Position numbers and translations under genes: made by a program. A stretch of DNA of 64,000 nucleotides, taken from RYN-230 sp963829725 (lineage in GTDB: Bacteria > Actinomycetota > Actinomycetes > Streptosporangiales > Streptosporangiaceae). Below are positions 9,494 through 17,886 of the stretch, in pieces. Position 1 is the stretch's first letter; each line of letters begins with the position of its first letter. Under the pieces are notes generated by a model. It was not told the origin of the DNA. It saw only the letters and a list, made by a program, of their open reading frames with translations, and searched no databases. The stretch is from positions 190,412 through 254,411 of the forward strand of contig CAWHJW010000012.1 in NCBI GenBank assembly GCA_963829725.1, given 5' to 3'.

Positions 9494-10340
9494 GTGATGA
9501 GTTCGCGGCCGGATGCTCTGGTGGCCCTCGCGGCGGACCCGGCGGCGTCCGGGCTGATCCTCGACTTCGATGGTGTCCTGTCACCCATTGTCGCCGACCC
9601 CGCCAGCAGCGCGCTGCCGGCCGGGGCCGCGGCGAGCCTGGCCCGGCTGGCCGGCCCCCTGGGGCTGCTCGCAGTGCTGTCCGGCCGCCCCGCCGCGTTC
9701 CTGGCCGACCGCGTCCGGCTGCCGGGCGTGCTGCTGCTCGGGTCCTACGGCCTCGAGCGGATCCAGGACGGGGAACGGCACCTCGACCCGGCCGCGGAGC
9801 GCTGGCTGGAGCCGGTCCGCGCGGCCAGCGGTGAACTGGATGACCTGCTCGGCGGAGCGCCGGGGATCCGGGTGGAGCGCAAGTCGGTCTCGGTGGCGGT
9901 GCACTGGCGGCAGGCGCCGGACCAGGCCGCCGCCGCGGCGCAGGTGCGCCAGGTCACCGCCCGGGTCGCCGCTGCCACCGGGCTGCGGCTGGAGCCGGGC
10001 AAGCTGGTCGAGGAACTGCGCCCCCCGGTCGAACGTGGACAAGGGCTCCGCCGTCTCGGGCCTGCTGGCGGGGGCCGGGCTGAGGGCCGCCGCCTATGCG
10101 GGTGATGACCTCGGGGACATCCCGGCGCTGCGGGCGGTCCGTGACGCAGGCGGGTACGCCCTGGTGGTCAACCATGGGCCCGAGACCGACCCGCGGCTCC
10201 TCGAGCTGGCCGACCAGGCCTTCGCGGGCACCGGGGAGTTCGCGGCCTGGCTCGCCGGCCTGGCGGAGGCGGTGTCAGGCCCGGGAGAACGACTCCCGGG
10301 CTGGCACCGTGCTAACCCGGGGGGTTCGCCCCCGGGTTAG
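9494..10340 (+). pseudogene. otsB: Trehalose-6-phosphate phosphatase, single frameshift
   Basis: OtsB-type HAD phosphatases convert trehalose-6-phosphate to trehalose. Motif I (ILDFDGVLSPI) and motif II (SGRP) are read in one frame. Motif III (DKGSAV) and motif IV (AGDDLGDIPAL) continue in another. The switch falls at a run of six C near 10024-10030. All catalytic motifs survive, so the frameshift may be a homopolymer sequencing error and the gene may be functional. The start is GTG 9494 or ATG 9497 after an AGGAAGG sequence. No otsA is present in the window. Confidence 0.85.
10279..10301 (+). terminator. Upstream hairpin in the otsB tail
   Basis: GCCCGGGAG and CTCCCGGGC form a perfect 9-bp stem around AACGA. 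It lies within the last codons of otsB, just ahead of the larger bidirectional hairpin. Confidence 0.4.
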
Positions 10341-10341
10341 C
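10311..10341. terminator. Bidirectional terminator shared by otsB and the kinase gene
   Basis: GCTAACCCGGGGG (10311-10323) and CCCCCGGGTTAGC (10329-10341) form a perfect 13-bp stem around a 5-nt loop. The otsB stop (10338-10340) and the stop of the convergent gene (10312-10314) lie in opposite arms. Confidence 0.8.
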
Positions 10342-11502
10342 GCGGCTCAGGTGCTGGCGGAGGTGGGCGAGGAACTCGGCTCCGTCCGGGCCGCTGGCCC
10401 ATCGGGCGTGCTCGAGCAGGTAGCCCTCGTAGGCCAGCTCCGCGTTGCCGGGGGAGTCCACCACGGAGCCGAAGTACTCGACCTCCGACAGGGCGTACTC
10501 CACGTGCACCACCGGGAAGACCGCGGGCAGCGCGGCGGCCTCCGCGGCGGACAGCGGCCGGACCGCCTGGTAGCCGTCCAGCAGCGCACTGGCCCCGGCC
10601 AGATCGCCCTGGGCCCGGCCGGTTCCGCGCAGGTCCAGCCAGTCGACGGCGCTGCGCTCCAGGGCCGCCGCCAGGTCGTGCACGGCGTACGTGCGGTTCG
10701 CCAGCCCCACGTCGAACACCCCGGCGACATCGGCCTCCGGGTCGGCTGAGGTCCAGGTCAGGTTGGACGGGTGCCAGTCGCCGTGCCCCCACTGCGAGGC
10801 CAGCCCGGTGAGCAGCGGCGCCGCCCGGCGCAGCAGCGGGAGCACATCACGGGCCAGGTCGTCGCGCCAGGACCGGGCCGCCAGCGGACGGGCCAGCCCG
10901 GGCCGCTCGCCGAGCAGCCGGCGCACCGCGGCCAGCGGGTCAGCCGCGCCGAGCAGCCAGCCGCCGCTGAGCAGCACTCCGGGCGGCCGGGCCGGGCGCG
11001 GGAAGTCCGCCGCTGCGCGGTGCAGCCGGGCCAGCGCGGCGCCGGCCGCCCAGGCCTGCCCCAGGCTGCGGAACGGCGACCAGGACAGGGCATCCCGGTA
11101 CAGGTCCAGGCCGGGTGCGACGCCGTGCACCTCGTAGACGAAATCACCATGCGCCGCGGTGGTGCCGCCGTCCTCGCTGCGCAGCACTGGGGGCACCGGG
11201 ATGCCGCGGGACCGCAGGTGGTCCAGGAACTGGTGCTCGGTGGCGAGTTGCGCGGCGGTGCGCACCGCCGTGTGGTGCCGCTTGACGAAGACCCTGCCGG
11301 CGGGCCAGGTCACCAGGGCCGCCGCAGACATCGGCCGCGGGCTGTGCCAGGCCGGCCGCGCGGCCCCGGTGCCGGGCGGCCCGGCCTGCGGGTACCCGGC
11401 CAGTACCGCGGTCAGTTCCGCGCTGGTCAGCGGCGGCCAGTCCGGCTCGACCAGTTCCGTGCCCATGCCGTGCACCAGTCCGGCCGCCGTGCCCGGGGTC
11501 AC
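10312..11502 (-). CDS. APH-family phosphotransferase under TPP riboswitch control
   Basis: The 396 residues have the aminoglycoside-phosphotransferase/choline-kinase fold. FVKRHHTA supplies the ATP-binding lysine, HGDWHPSNL is the catalytic Brenner-type loop (HGDxxxxN), and FDVGLANRTY is the metal-binding Asp region. A thiamine pyrophosphate riboswitch ends at its ribosome binding site. COG0510-type thiamine kinases belong to the same fold, so a thiamine or thiamine-precursor kinase role is a reasonable inference. Resistance or homoserine-kinase-like functions are not excluded. The GTG start at 11502 follows GGGAGGG by about 7 bases. Confidence 0.85.
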   Translation of the reverse strand: MTPGTAAGLVHGMGTELVEPDWPPLTSAELTAVLAGYPQAGPPGTGAARPAWHSPRPMSAAALVTWPAGRVFVKRHHTAVRTAAQLATEHQFLDHLRSRGIPVPPVLRSEDGGTTAAHGDFVYEVHGVAPGLDLYRDALSWSPFRSLGQAWAAGAALARLHRAAADFPRPARPPGVLLSGGWLLGAADPLAAVRRLLGERPGLARPLAARSWRDDLARDVLPLLRRAAPLLTGLASQWGHGDWHPSNLTWTSADPEADVAGVFDVGLANRTYAVHDLAAALERSAVDWLDLRGTGRAQGDLAGASALLDGYQAVRPLSAAEAAALPAVFPVVHVEYALSEVEYFGSVVDSPGNAELAYEGYLLEHARWASGPDGAEFLAHLRQHLSRANPGANPPG

Positions 11503-11506
11503 CGCA

Positions 11507-11606
11507 CCCTCCCTACGCCGGCATTACCCGGTCAGGTTCAGACGGTCGGTGGCGCGCGGCCCTGCTGGCCAGCCACCCTCTCAGCCCGGTCGGCCCGAGC
11601 TCCCGT
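11507..11606 (-). promoter_or_regulatory. TPP riboswitch (THI element)
   Basis: Reading the minus strand, the conserved CTGAGA (11579-11584 in plus coordinates) is followed by a variable stem. The block TGAACCTGACCGGGTAATG comes next, then GCGTAGGGAGG. These are the signature J and P elements of THI riboswitches. The 3' strand of P1 contains the GGGAGG ribosome binding site of the kinase gene, so TPP binding should occlude translation initiation. Confidence 0.93.
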
Positions 11607-11623
11607 GTCCTTGTGGCCCGATG

Positions 11624-12628
11624 CTACCTGCGCGCGGGCTCAGCCAGCCCGTCACCGTGCTCCAGGATCTCCGCCGCGCCGCGGACCACGCAGCGCAGCG
11701 GGTCCTCGACGACCAGCACCGGGATGTCGGTGGCCGCCTCGATCCGGCTGGCCAGGCCCGGCAGCAGCGCCCCGCCGCCGGCCAGCCGGATCTTGCCCCG
11801 GACCACGTCCCCGGCGAGGTTGGGCGGGATGTCGGACAGCATCTCCTGGACGGAGTCCACCATGGCCGTCACGATGTGCTGCAAGGCCCGGGCGACCATC
11901 CCGGCCGGCACGTGCTCCACCCGGGGCGTGCGGCGGGCCGCGTCCACCCCGACGGTCTCCATCACGCTCGGCCCGTCGGTGGCCAGGCCAAGTGTGCACT
12001 TCAGGCTGCGGGCCGCGTTCCGCCCCAGCATCAGGCCCAGTTCGCTCTTGACCGTGCTGGCGATCGCGTCGTCCATCGCGTTGCCGCCCATGCGCAGCGA
12101 CTGGGCGCGGACGATCTGCCCGCCGGCCACCACCGCCGCCTCGGTGGTGCCGCCGCCCACGTCCACGATGAAGACGCCGGATCCTGCGGCCAGGTCGAAG
12201 CCCGCCCCCGCGGCCGCGGCCACCGGCTCGTCCACCAGCTGCACGGTGCACCGGGGCCGTACCGCGCCGACCGCGGCCGCCAGCGAGCGGCGTTCCACCC
12301 AGGTGGCCCCGCCCGGCACGCAGACCACCGCCGCGGTGCGCAGCAGGCCGCGGCGCAGCTGTGACCGGCGCAGGAAGCCCTGCAGCATCGCCGTCGCCGC
12401 TTCCAGGTCGGCGATGACGCCGTCCCGCAGCGGGTGCACCACCTCGACGCCTTGCGGCTCCTTGCCGGCCAGCACGTCGGCGGCTTCGCCCACGGCGGCT
12501 ACCCGGCCGGTGGACCGGTCCAGCGCGATCGCCGACGGCTCGTCGATGACCAGCCCGCGGCCGGAGATGCTCACGAGCGTATTCACCGTGCCGAGGTCGA
12601 TTGCCACCCCTGACCGCAACCGCATCAT
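11624..12628 (-). CDS. MreB/Mbl-like actin homologue
   Basis: The 334 residues show the actin-ATPase motifs: phosphate 1 GVAIDLGTVNTLV, phosphate 2 VDVGGGTTEAAV and adenosine GGGALLPGL. The length is close to typical MreB (about 340). It is not accompanied by mreC, mreD or rodA, so it is a solitary paralogue rather than the main cluster copy. Membrane-associated filaments guiding wall synthesis are the family role. It lies downstream of a DD-peptidase gene on the same strand. Confidence 0.9.
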   Translation of the reverse strand: MMRLRSGVAIDLGTVNTLVSISGRGLVIDEPSAIALDRSTGRVAAVGEAADVLAGKEPQGVEVVHPLRDGVIADLEAATAMLQGFLRRSQLRRGLLRTAAVVCVPGGATWVERRSLAAAVGAVRPRCTVQLVDEPVAAAAGAGFDLAAGSGVFIVDVGGGTTEAAVVAGGQIVRAQSLRMGGNAMDDAIASTVKSELGLMLGRNAARSLKCTLGLATDGPSVMETVGVDAARRTPRVEHVPAGMVARALQHIVTAMVDSVQEMLSDIPPNLAGDVVRGKIRLAGGGALLPGLASRIEAATDIPVLVVEDPLRCVVRGAAEILEHGDGLAEPARR

Positions 12629-12717
12629 TGCGCCCCTTGCCCCGAGACCGTCAGGATTCCTCAGTATTGTGACCCCATGTCCGGGGCGGACGGTTTCGAG
12701 GTTATCGATCCGGTGCG

Positions 12718-13656
12718 TTAGTCGTGCGTGAAGCCCCAGTTGAGGATCTTGGTCGCGTCGCTGAAGCTCACTGACATCGTGGTCGGCGAGCTGTGCAGCA
12801 CGACCCCGATCAGCGTGACGCCGTCCCGGCGCGCCTCGAAGAGCAGGCAGTCGCCGGCCGCCGGGGTGTTCCCGGTCTTGATCCCGATGACGCCTGGGTA
12901 GCTGCCCAGCAGCAGGTTGGTGTTGTGCCAGGTGTAGGCGTGATGCAGCGGGCAGGCCGGGATGCGGTCGGTCTGCTGGTCCACGATGGCCCGGAACACC
13001 GCGGACTGCATCGCGTCCCGGCCCAGGGCGAGCAGGTTGGCCGGGGTGGAGTAGGTGGACCGCGCGGTCGGCCAGGGCAGCCCGTCGAAGTTCGAGAAAT
13101 GGGTGCGCCAGAGGCCCAGCCGGGCGGCCTCCGCGTTCATCTTGGCGATGAACGCGGTCTGGCCCGGCCCGTAGGCCTGGGCCAGCGCATAGGCGGCGTC
13201 GCAGCCGGATGGCAGCAGCAGGGCCTCGAGGAGGGCGTGCGCGGTGAGCCGGTCACCCGGGATCAGGCCGGCGTTGCTGGCGCCCCACGTGCGCACGTAG
13301 GCTCGGACCCCGGCCGGGATGGTGATCCGCTGGCTGAGATGCCCGGCCGTGATGACCACCAGGGCGGTCATCACCTTGGTGATGCTGGCCATGGGGCGTT
13401 CAACGTTGGGCTCACGGCCCCACAGCATCCGGCCGGTGCCCGCGTCCTCCAGCGCGGCGCCCTTGGCCTGCACCCCGCTGGGATGCGCGGGCGCGACCGG
13501 CGATGCGGTCGCGGTGGCGGTCGTCACCGGGGTGGCGGTCGGCGTGGCGGTCACCGGTCCCGCCGGCCGCGCCGCGGTTGCCGCCTGGACCGCCACTGGT
13601 GTCAGGGTCAGGCCTCCGGCCAGGACGATCGCGCTGACTCGGGCAGGCAGGCGCAT
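12718..13656 (-). CDS. Exported D-alanyl-D-alanine peptidase, K15-like
   Basis: The 312 residues begin with a signal peptide (about 1-28, ending AVQAATA), followed by a Thr/Ala/Pro-rich linker. The S11 penicillin-binding motifs are SITK (SxxK), SGC (in LLLPSGCDAAYALA) and KTG. The second motif has Cys where most DacA proteins have Asn. The Streptomyces K15 DD-transpeptidase is known to carry the same SGC. It would act on peptidoglycan stem peptides outside the membrane. Confidence 0.9.
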   Translation of the reverse strand: MRLPARVSAIVLAGGLTLTPVAVQAATAARPAGPVTATPTATPVTTATATASPVAPAHPSGVQAKGAALEDAGTGRMLWGREPNVERPMASITKVMTALVVITAGHLSQRITIPAGVRAYVRTWGASNAGLIPGDRLTAHALLEALLLPSGCDAAYALAQAYGPGQTAFIAKMNAEAARLGLWRTHFSNFDGLPWPTARSTYSTPANLLALGRDAMQSAVFRAIVDQQTDRIPACPLHHAYTWHNTNLLLGSYPGVIGIKTGNTPAAGDCLLFEARRDGVTLIGVVLHSSPTTMSVSFSDATKILNWGFTHD

Positions 13657-13731
13657 GACTCCCCCGTCACGGTAGGCGGTAACCCCGGCAGCCTGTCAGG
13701 CGGCCGCCGCCCCGGGCAAGCGGAATGCAGA

Positions 13732-14283
13732 TCAGGGACGGGCGGGCCGGGATGCCTGCCGGACCCGGTAGGCGGCCACATTGGTCCGGTTCGCGCACGC
13801 GGTCCCGCAGAACCGCCGGGACCGGTTCTTGGACAGGTCAACGTGCACGTTGTCGCAGTCCGGCGCAGCGCACCGCCGCAGCCGGTCCAGCTGCCGGGCC
13901 CGGATGACGTCGGTGAAGGCCATCGCCGCTTCCACCGCCATCCGGTCGGCCAGCGGCGCCTCGGGGGGCGTCGCATGCAGGTGATAGTCCCAGCCGTCGT
14001 GCTTCACCAGCTGGGGCAGCGCGCGGGCCTCCCGGAGCAGGGTGTTGACCAGGTCCGCAGCCTCGTCCTCGGTCATCGACCACAGCCGCTCCAGCCGCGG
14101 CCGCAGCCCGCGGACGGCGTCCAGCTCCGCCTGGTCATGGGTGCGGGACCCGCTCCACCGCCAGGCAGCGACGAATGCGTCCAGCGCCGGGGTGCTGGCC
14201 AGCCGGTCGGCCTCGCCCCGGCCGGTGTTGACCAGCGCCGCCGCCGCCGTCAGGGCAACCTCGGTGTCATGGGCAAAGAGCAC
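13732..14283 (-). CDS. ABATE/CGNR zinc-finger protein
   Basis: The 183 residues contain an N-terminal ABATE domain and a C-terminal CGNR-type zinc finger. CAAPDCDNVHVDLSKNRSRR is followed by FCGTACANRTNV, giving the Cys pairs of the treble-clef-like finger. The family is thought to act as stress-related transcription regulators in actinomycetes. It is divergent from the EamA transporter gene, so it may control it. Confidence 0.85.
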   Translation of the reverse strand: MLFAHDTEVALTAAAALVNTGRGEADRLASTPALDAFVAAWRWSGSRTHDQAELDAVRGLRPRLERLWSMTEDEAADLVNTLLREARALPQLVKHDGWDYHLHATPPEAPLADRMAVEAAMAFTDVIRARQLDRLRRCAAPDCDNVHVDLSKNRSRRFCGTACANRTNVAAYRVRQASRPARP

Positions 14284-14383
14284 CTTGACTCCTTTCGGGC
14301 CGGCCCGCTACCGTCACTGGCGTAATCCTTTTTACCACTTACCCGGCCGCAGGGCCAGCTCGATCACCGACTGGAGCACGGCT

Positions 14384-15544
14384 GTGCCTGCCGCCCGCCC
14401 GCGCGCTCGCACCGGCCAGGGTGCCGGCCTCGGCCTGGCCGTGCTGTCCGCGGCCACGTTCGGTACCTCGGGCACATTCGCCTCGTCGCTGATCGGCGCC
14501 GGGTGGAGCCCGGCCGCGGCAGTGGGAAGCCGGATCGCCCTGTCGGCCGTGCTGCTCACCATCCCCGCCCTGATGCAGTTGCGCGGCCGGTGGGGACGGC
14601 TGCGGCAGCACGCGGTCCCGTCCGCCGCCTACGGCCTGATCGCGGTGGCCGGCTGCCAGCTGTGCTACTTCAACGCCGTGCAGCGGATGCCGGTCGGTGT
14701 CGCGCTGCTGCTGGAGTACCTCGGCGCGGTGCTGGTGGTCGGCTGGCTCTGGCTGCGGCACGGCCAGCGGCCCAGGCGGCTCACCGTGCTCGGCACGGCC
14801 CTGGCCATCACCGGACTGGCCCTGGTGCTGAACCTGGGCGGGCCGGCCCGGATCAACCCGGTGGGCGTGGTGTGGGGGCTGCTCGCCGCGGTCGGGCTGG
14901 CCATTTACTTCCTGCTGTCCGCAGGCACCTCGGCCCGCCCCGTCGCACGGGAGCCGCTGCCCCCGATCGTCATGGCCTGGGCCGGGATGTGCGTCGGCGC
15001 GGCCGCGCTCGGGCTGCTCGGCTGGGCCGGCCTGCTGCCGATGACGGCGTCGGCCGGGCCGGTGACGTTCCTGCGTTACCAGGTCAGCTGGCTGGTCCCG
15101 GTGACCGGGCTGGCCCTGGTCGCCGCGGTCATCGCCTACGTGGCCGGCATCGGCGCGGCCCGCCGGCTGGGGGCTAAGCTGGCGTCGTTCATTGGCATGG
15201 CCGAGGTGCTGTTCGCCATCCTGTTCGCCTGGCTGCTGCTCGGCCAGCTGCCCTCGGTGATCCAGTTCGCGGGCGGCGCGTTGATCCTGGCCGGGGTCAC
15301 CGGGGTGCGGCTGGACGAGCTGCGCAGCCCGCCGGCGCCGGCCCGGGCCGCCAGTGCCCGCCCGGGCCGCGCGCTGGACGGGGGCGTGCTGGACGGGGGC
15401 GTGCCGGACGGGGGCGTGCCGGACGGGGGCGTGCCGGACGGGGGCGTGCCGGACGGGGACGTGCCGGACGGGGACGTCCGCGGCGGCAGCGCCCCGGACG
15501 GCGGCGGGCTGGGCGGGGGCCGCCAGGCGGAAGCGTTGCGTTAA
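14384..15544 (+). CDS. EamA/DMT-family transporter with a repetitive tail
   Basis: The 386 residues contain about ten hydrophobic segments and the duplicated EamA fold of the drug/metabolite exporter family (RhaT/YdcZ-like). The N-terminal repeat contains AVLSAATFGTSGTF and the second contains GVVWGLLAAVGLAIYFLLS. After the last helix there is a cytosolic tail with seven pentapeptide units. The GTG at 14384 is chosen because a GGAG sits 7 bases upstream and homology begins here. Export of amino acids or metabolites is the usual family role. The substrate is unknown. Confidence 0.88.
   Translation: MPAARPRARTGQGAGLGLAVLSAATFGTSGTFASSLIGAGWSPAAAVGSRIALSAVLLTIPALMQLRGRWGRLRQHAVPSAAYGLIAVAGCQLCYFNAVQRMPVGVALLLEYLGAVLVVGWLWLRHGQRPRRLTVLGTALAITGLALVLNLGGPARINPVGVVWGLLAAVGLAIYFLLSAGTSARPVAREPLPPIVMAWAGMCVGAAALGLLGWAGLLPMTASAGPVTFLRYQVSWLVPVTGLALVAAVIAYVAGIGAARRLGAKLASFIGMAEVLFAILFAWLLLGQLPSVIQFAGGALILAGVTGVRLDELRSPPAPARAASARPGRALDGGVLDGGVPDGGVPDGGVPDGGVPDGDVPDGDVRGGSAPDGGGLGGGRQAEALR
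15374..15478 (+). repeat. Seven 15-bp tandem repeats coding (L/P)DG(G/D)V
   Basis: Units of the form CCGGACGGGGGCGTG run in frame from 15374 to 15478 and encode LDGGV twice, PDGGV three times and PDGDV twice. They form the acidic C-terminal tail of the transporter. Confidence 0.95.
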
Positions 15545-15548
15545 GTAT

Positions 15549-15723
15549 CTAAAGGCGGCCGGCCTGGCAGGAACTCCAGGTCGAGGCGGTCCAGCCGGTC
15601 CTGGCCGGCGATCAGCCCGATCTACGTGATCTTCCCGCCGGCCATGGTGAAGGCGACCGCTGCCTCGTCGGCGCGGAACTCCACGTCCGGGTCGAGCAGC
15701 GCCGCGAAGTCGCCGTCCCGGGC
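15549..15723 (-). pseudogene. Remnant of the SnoaL-like tail of an ECF41-type sigma factor
   Basis: The minus strand reads ARDGDFAALLDPDVEFRAD and then VAFTMAGGKIT, stop, IGLIAGQDRLDRLDLEFL. This matches the C-terminal SnoaL-like domain of ECF41/SigJ sigma factors. A middle segment is missing, and a TAG (15622-15624) stands where the family usually has an acidic residue. The sigma2 and sigma4 parts are absent. Confidence 0.6.
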
Positions 15724-15725
15724 GC

Positions 15726-16272
15726 TTACGGCTTCAGGCCCACGCCGCCGTAGTTGGACAGCTCACTGGTGCGCCCCAGATCCGCGGCGCCAGGCCGCCA
15801 CCGGTGCAGTTGCACCAGGCCCGGCGGCACCGGCCGGCCGAAGTCCAGGGAGCGGGCCGCCCTCCAGGAGGATCCTGCCGGTGTCGCGCAGATCCCCGTC
15901 GATGTAGTTGGTCGCGCCTTCGGGGCTGCTGGTGAGCAGGGCACGGGCGTGCGCGAGGACGATCGGGTCGTTGTCCACGTACACCACCCGCGACTCGGCT
16001 GCCATGCGCTGGGCCACCTCGTGGGTGTTGTTGGCCGAGGGCAGGCCGGTGCCGATGTCGAGGAACTGCCGGATACCCGCCTCGGTCACCAGGTAGTGCA
16101 CCGCCCGGCCGAGGAACGCCCGCTGGGCCCGGACGCTGACCGTGATGCCCGGGAAGGCGGCCCGCACCTTCTCGGCCGCCTCGCGGTCGGCCTCGTAGTT
16201 GCCCTTGCCGCCCAGCCAGAAGTTGCACACACGGGCAATGTGCGGGACGTTCGTGTCCAGCGAGGCGACCAC
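15726..16272 (-). pseudogene. DUF574-type SAM methyltransferase, internally deleted
   Basis: The N-terminal half is clearly DUF574 (Methyltransf_19): VPHIARVCNFWLGGKGNYEA, RQFLDIGTGLPSANNTHEVA (SAM-binding loop) and VVYVDNDPIVLAHARALL. After RDTGRILLEGG the frame changes. LDFGRPV is then joined directly to PPGLVQLHRWRPG and the family C-terminus SNYGGVGLKP. About 80-90 codons of the domain are missing and the gene cannot make a full enzyme. The start is taken at MVASLD. The family often has a longer N-terminus. Confidence 0.85.
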
Positions 16273-16338
16273 GCCGCCTGGCTCCAGGCCACCATCAGCG
16301 GCCCGCCTTCCCGGAAGTGAATGTGCTACCGGTCAGTT

Positions 16339-17856
16339 CTACCTGACTCGCTGCGGGCCGCCCGCGCCGATCCCGTTGTTAGGCGGGGATACCTCGTGTG
16401 GGCCGGCGTGAGGCCGGGAGAAGCGCAGCACGCCGTCGTTGATCCGGCCGTAGCGGAGGGTCAGCACATCGTGGGCGTAGCTCATGCCGAGCCGCCACGG
16501 CGCCCGCGACCCGGCCCGCGGGAACTGGTCGATGGACCGGAGCACGTAGCCGGCCGAGAAGTCGAGCAAGGGCCGCTCGGTGATGCCCGGGTCGTCGTTG
16601 ACCGGGACGCACGTGTCGTACCCGCGGGAGTCCAGGTAGCCCAGCAGCCGGCAGGTGAACTCGCTGACCAGGTCCGCCTTCAGCGTCCAAGACGCATTGG
16701 TGTAGCCGATGGTGAACGCGAGGTTCGGCACGCCGCTCAGCATCATGCCCTTGTAGGCCATGGTCTCGGGCAGGGTGACCTCCCGGCCGTCCACGACCAG
16801 CTGCGCGCCGCCGAAGGCCAGCAGCCGCAGGCCGGTCGCGGTCACCACGATGTCGGCCGCCAGATCCTCTCCGGACTCCATCCGCAGCCCCCGCGGGGTG
16901 AACCGGTCGATCCGGCCGGTGACCACCGAGGCCCGCCCGGCCCGGATGGCCTTGAACAGGTCGCCGTCGGGGACGAGGCACAAGCGCTGGTCCCAGGGGT
17001 TGTACACCGGGTTGAAATGGGTGTCCACGTCGTACCCGGGTGGCAGCTGCCTGATGGCCATGGCGCGGATCCAGTTCCGGACCAGGCGGGGCCGGCGGCG
17101 GCTGAGCTGGTAGATCACCGTGGCGATGAGCACGTTCTTCCAGCGCGTGGGGGGGTAGGCGCGGCGGGCGCCGAGCATCGCGCGCAGTCGGCTGGCGATG
17201 GGGTCCTCGGCGGGCAGCGTCAGGATGTAGCTGGGGGAGCGCTGCACCATCGTCACGTGGCCAGCGGTGGCGGCCAGAGCCGGCACCAGGGTCACCGCGG
17301 TGGCACCGCTGCCGATCACGACGACGCGCTGGCCCGCGTAATCCAGGTCCGCGGGCCAATGCTGCGGGTGCACGACCTGGCCACGGAAGTCCCCGAGGCC
17401 GGCGAACTCCGGCCGGTAACCCTCGTCGTACCGGTAGTAGCCGCTGCACATGAGCAGGAAGCCGCAGGTGATCTCGGTCGTCCCGGCGCCGTGCGCGGCC
17501 AGCACCGTCCACCGCGCATCCCCGCTCGACCAGGAGGCGCGGGTCACCCGGTGCCCGAACCGGATGTGCCCGCCGATCCCTGCCTCGGCCGCCGTGTCGC
17601 GGACGTAGTCCAGGATCGCGGGCCCGTCGGCGATCGCCCGGGCCTGCGTCCACGGGCGGAACCGGTAGCCGAGCGTGTGCATGTCCGAGTCCGACCGCAC
17701 GCCGGGGTAGCGGAACAGGTCCCAGGTACCGCCGATGGTGTCCCGGGCCTCCAGGATCGTGTAGCTCTTGCCGGGGAACGCGGACTGCAGATGGTGCGCG
17801 GCGCCGATCCCGGACAGCCCGGCCCCGACGATCAGGACGTCAACGTGCTCGGTCAT
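16339..17856 (-). CDS. Baeyer-Villiger-type flavin monooxygenase (EthA/MymA-like)
   Basis: The 505 residues have the FAD site GAGLSGIGAAHHL near the N-terminus, the NADPH Rossmann motif VIGSGATAVTL and the Baeyer-Villiger fingerprint FRGQVVHPQHWP (FxGxxxHxxxW). The reaction is oxygen insertion next to a carbonyl, or S/N oxidation, using NADPH and O2. It lies 30 bp downstream of an alpha/beta hydrolase on the same strand. The pair could turn a ketone into an ester and then hydrolyse it. A divergent TetR gene is the probable regulator. Confidence 0.92.
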   Translation of the reverse strand: MTEHVDVLIVGAGLSGIGAAHHLQSAFPGKSYTILEARDTIGGTWDLFRYPGVRSDSDMHTLGYRFRPWTQARAIADGPAILDYVRDTAAEAGIGGHIRFGHRVTRASWSSGDARWTVLAAHGAGTTEITCGFLLMCSGYYRYDEGYRPEFAGLGDFRGQVVHPQHWPADLDYAGQRVVVIGSGATAVTLVPALAATAGHVTMVQRSPSYILTLPAEDPIASRLRAMLGARRAYPPTRWKNVLIATVIYQLSRRRPRLVRNWIRAMAIRQLPPGYDVDTHFNPVYNPWDQRLCLVPDGDLFKAIRAGRASVVTGRIDRFTPRGLRMESGEDLAADIVVTATGLRLLAFGGAQLVVDGREVTLPETMAYKGMMLSGVPNLAFTIGYTNASWTLKADLVSEFTCRLLGYLDSRGYDTCVPVNDDPGITERPLLDFSAGYVLRSIDQFPRAGSRAPWRLGMSYAHDVLTLRYGRINDGVLRFSRPHAGPHEVSPPNNGIGAGGPQRVR

Positions 17857-17886
17857 CGGCGTGCCGCCGCCCGGCCGGCTATCGCC

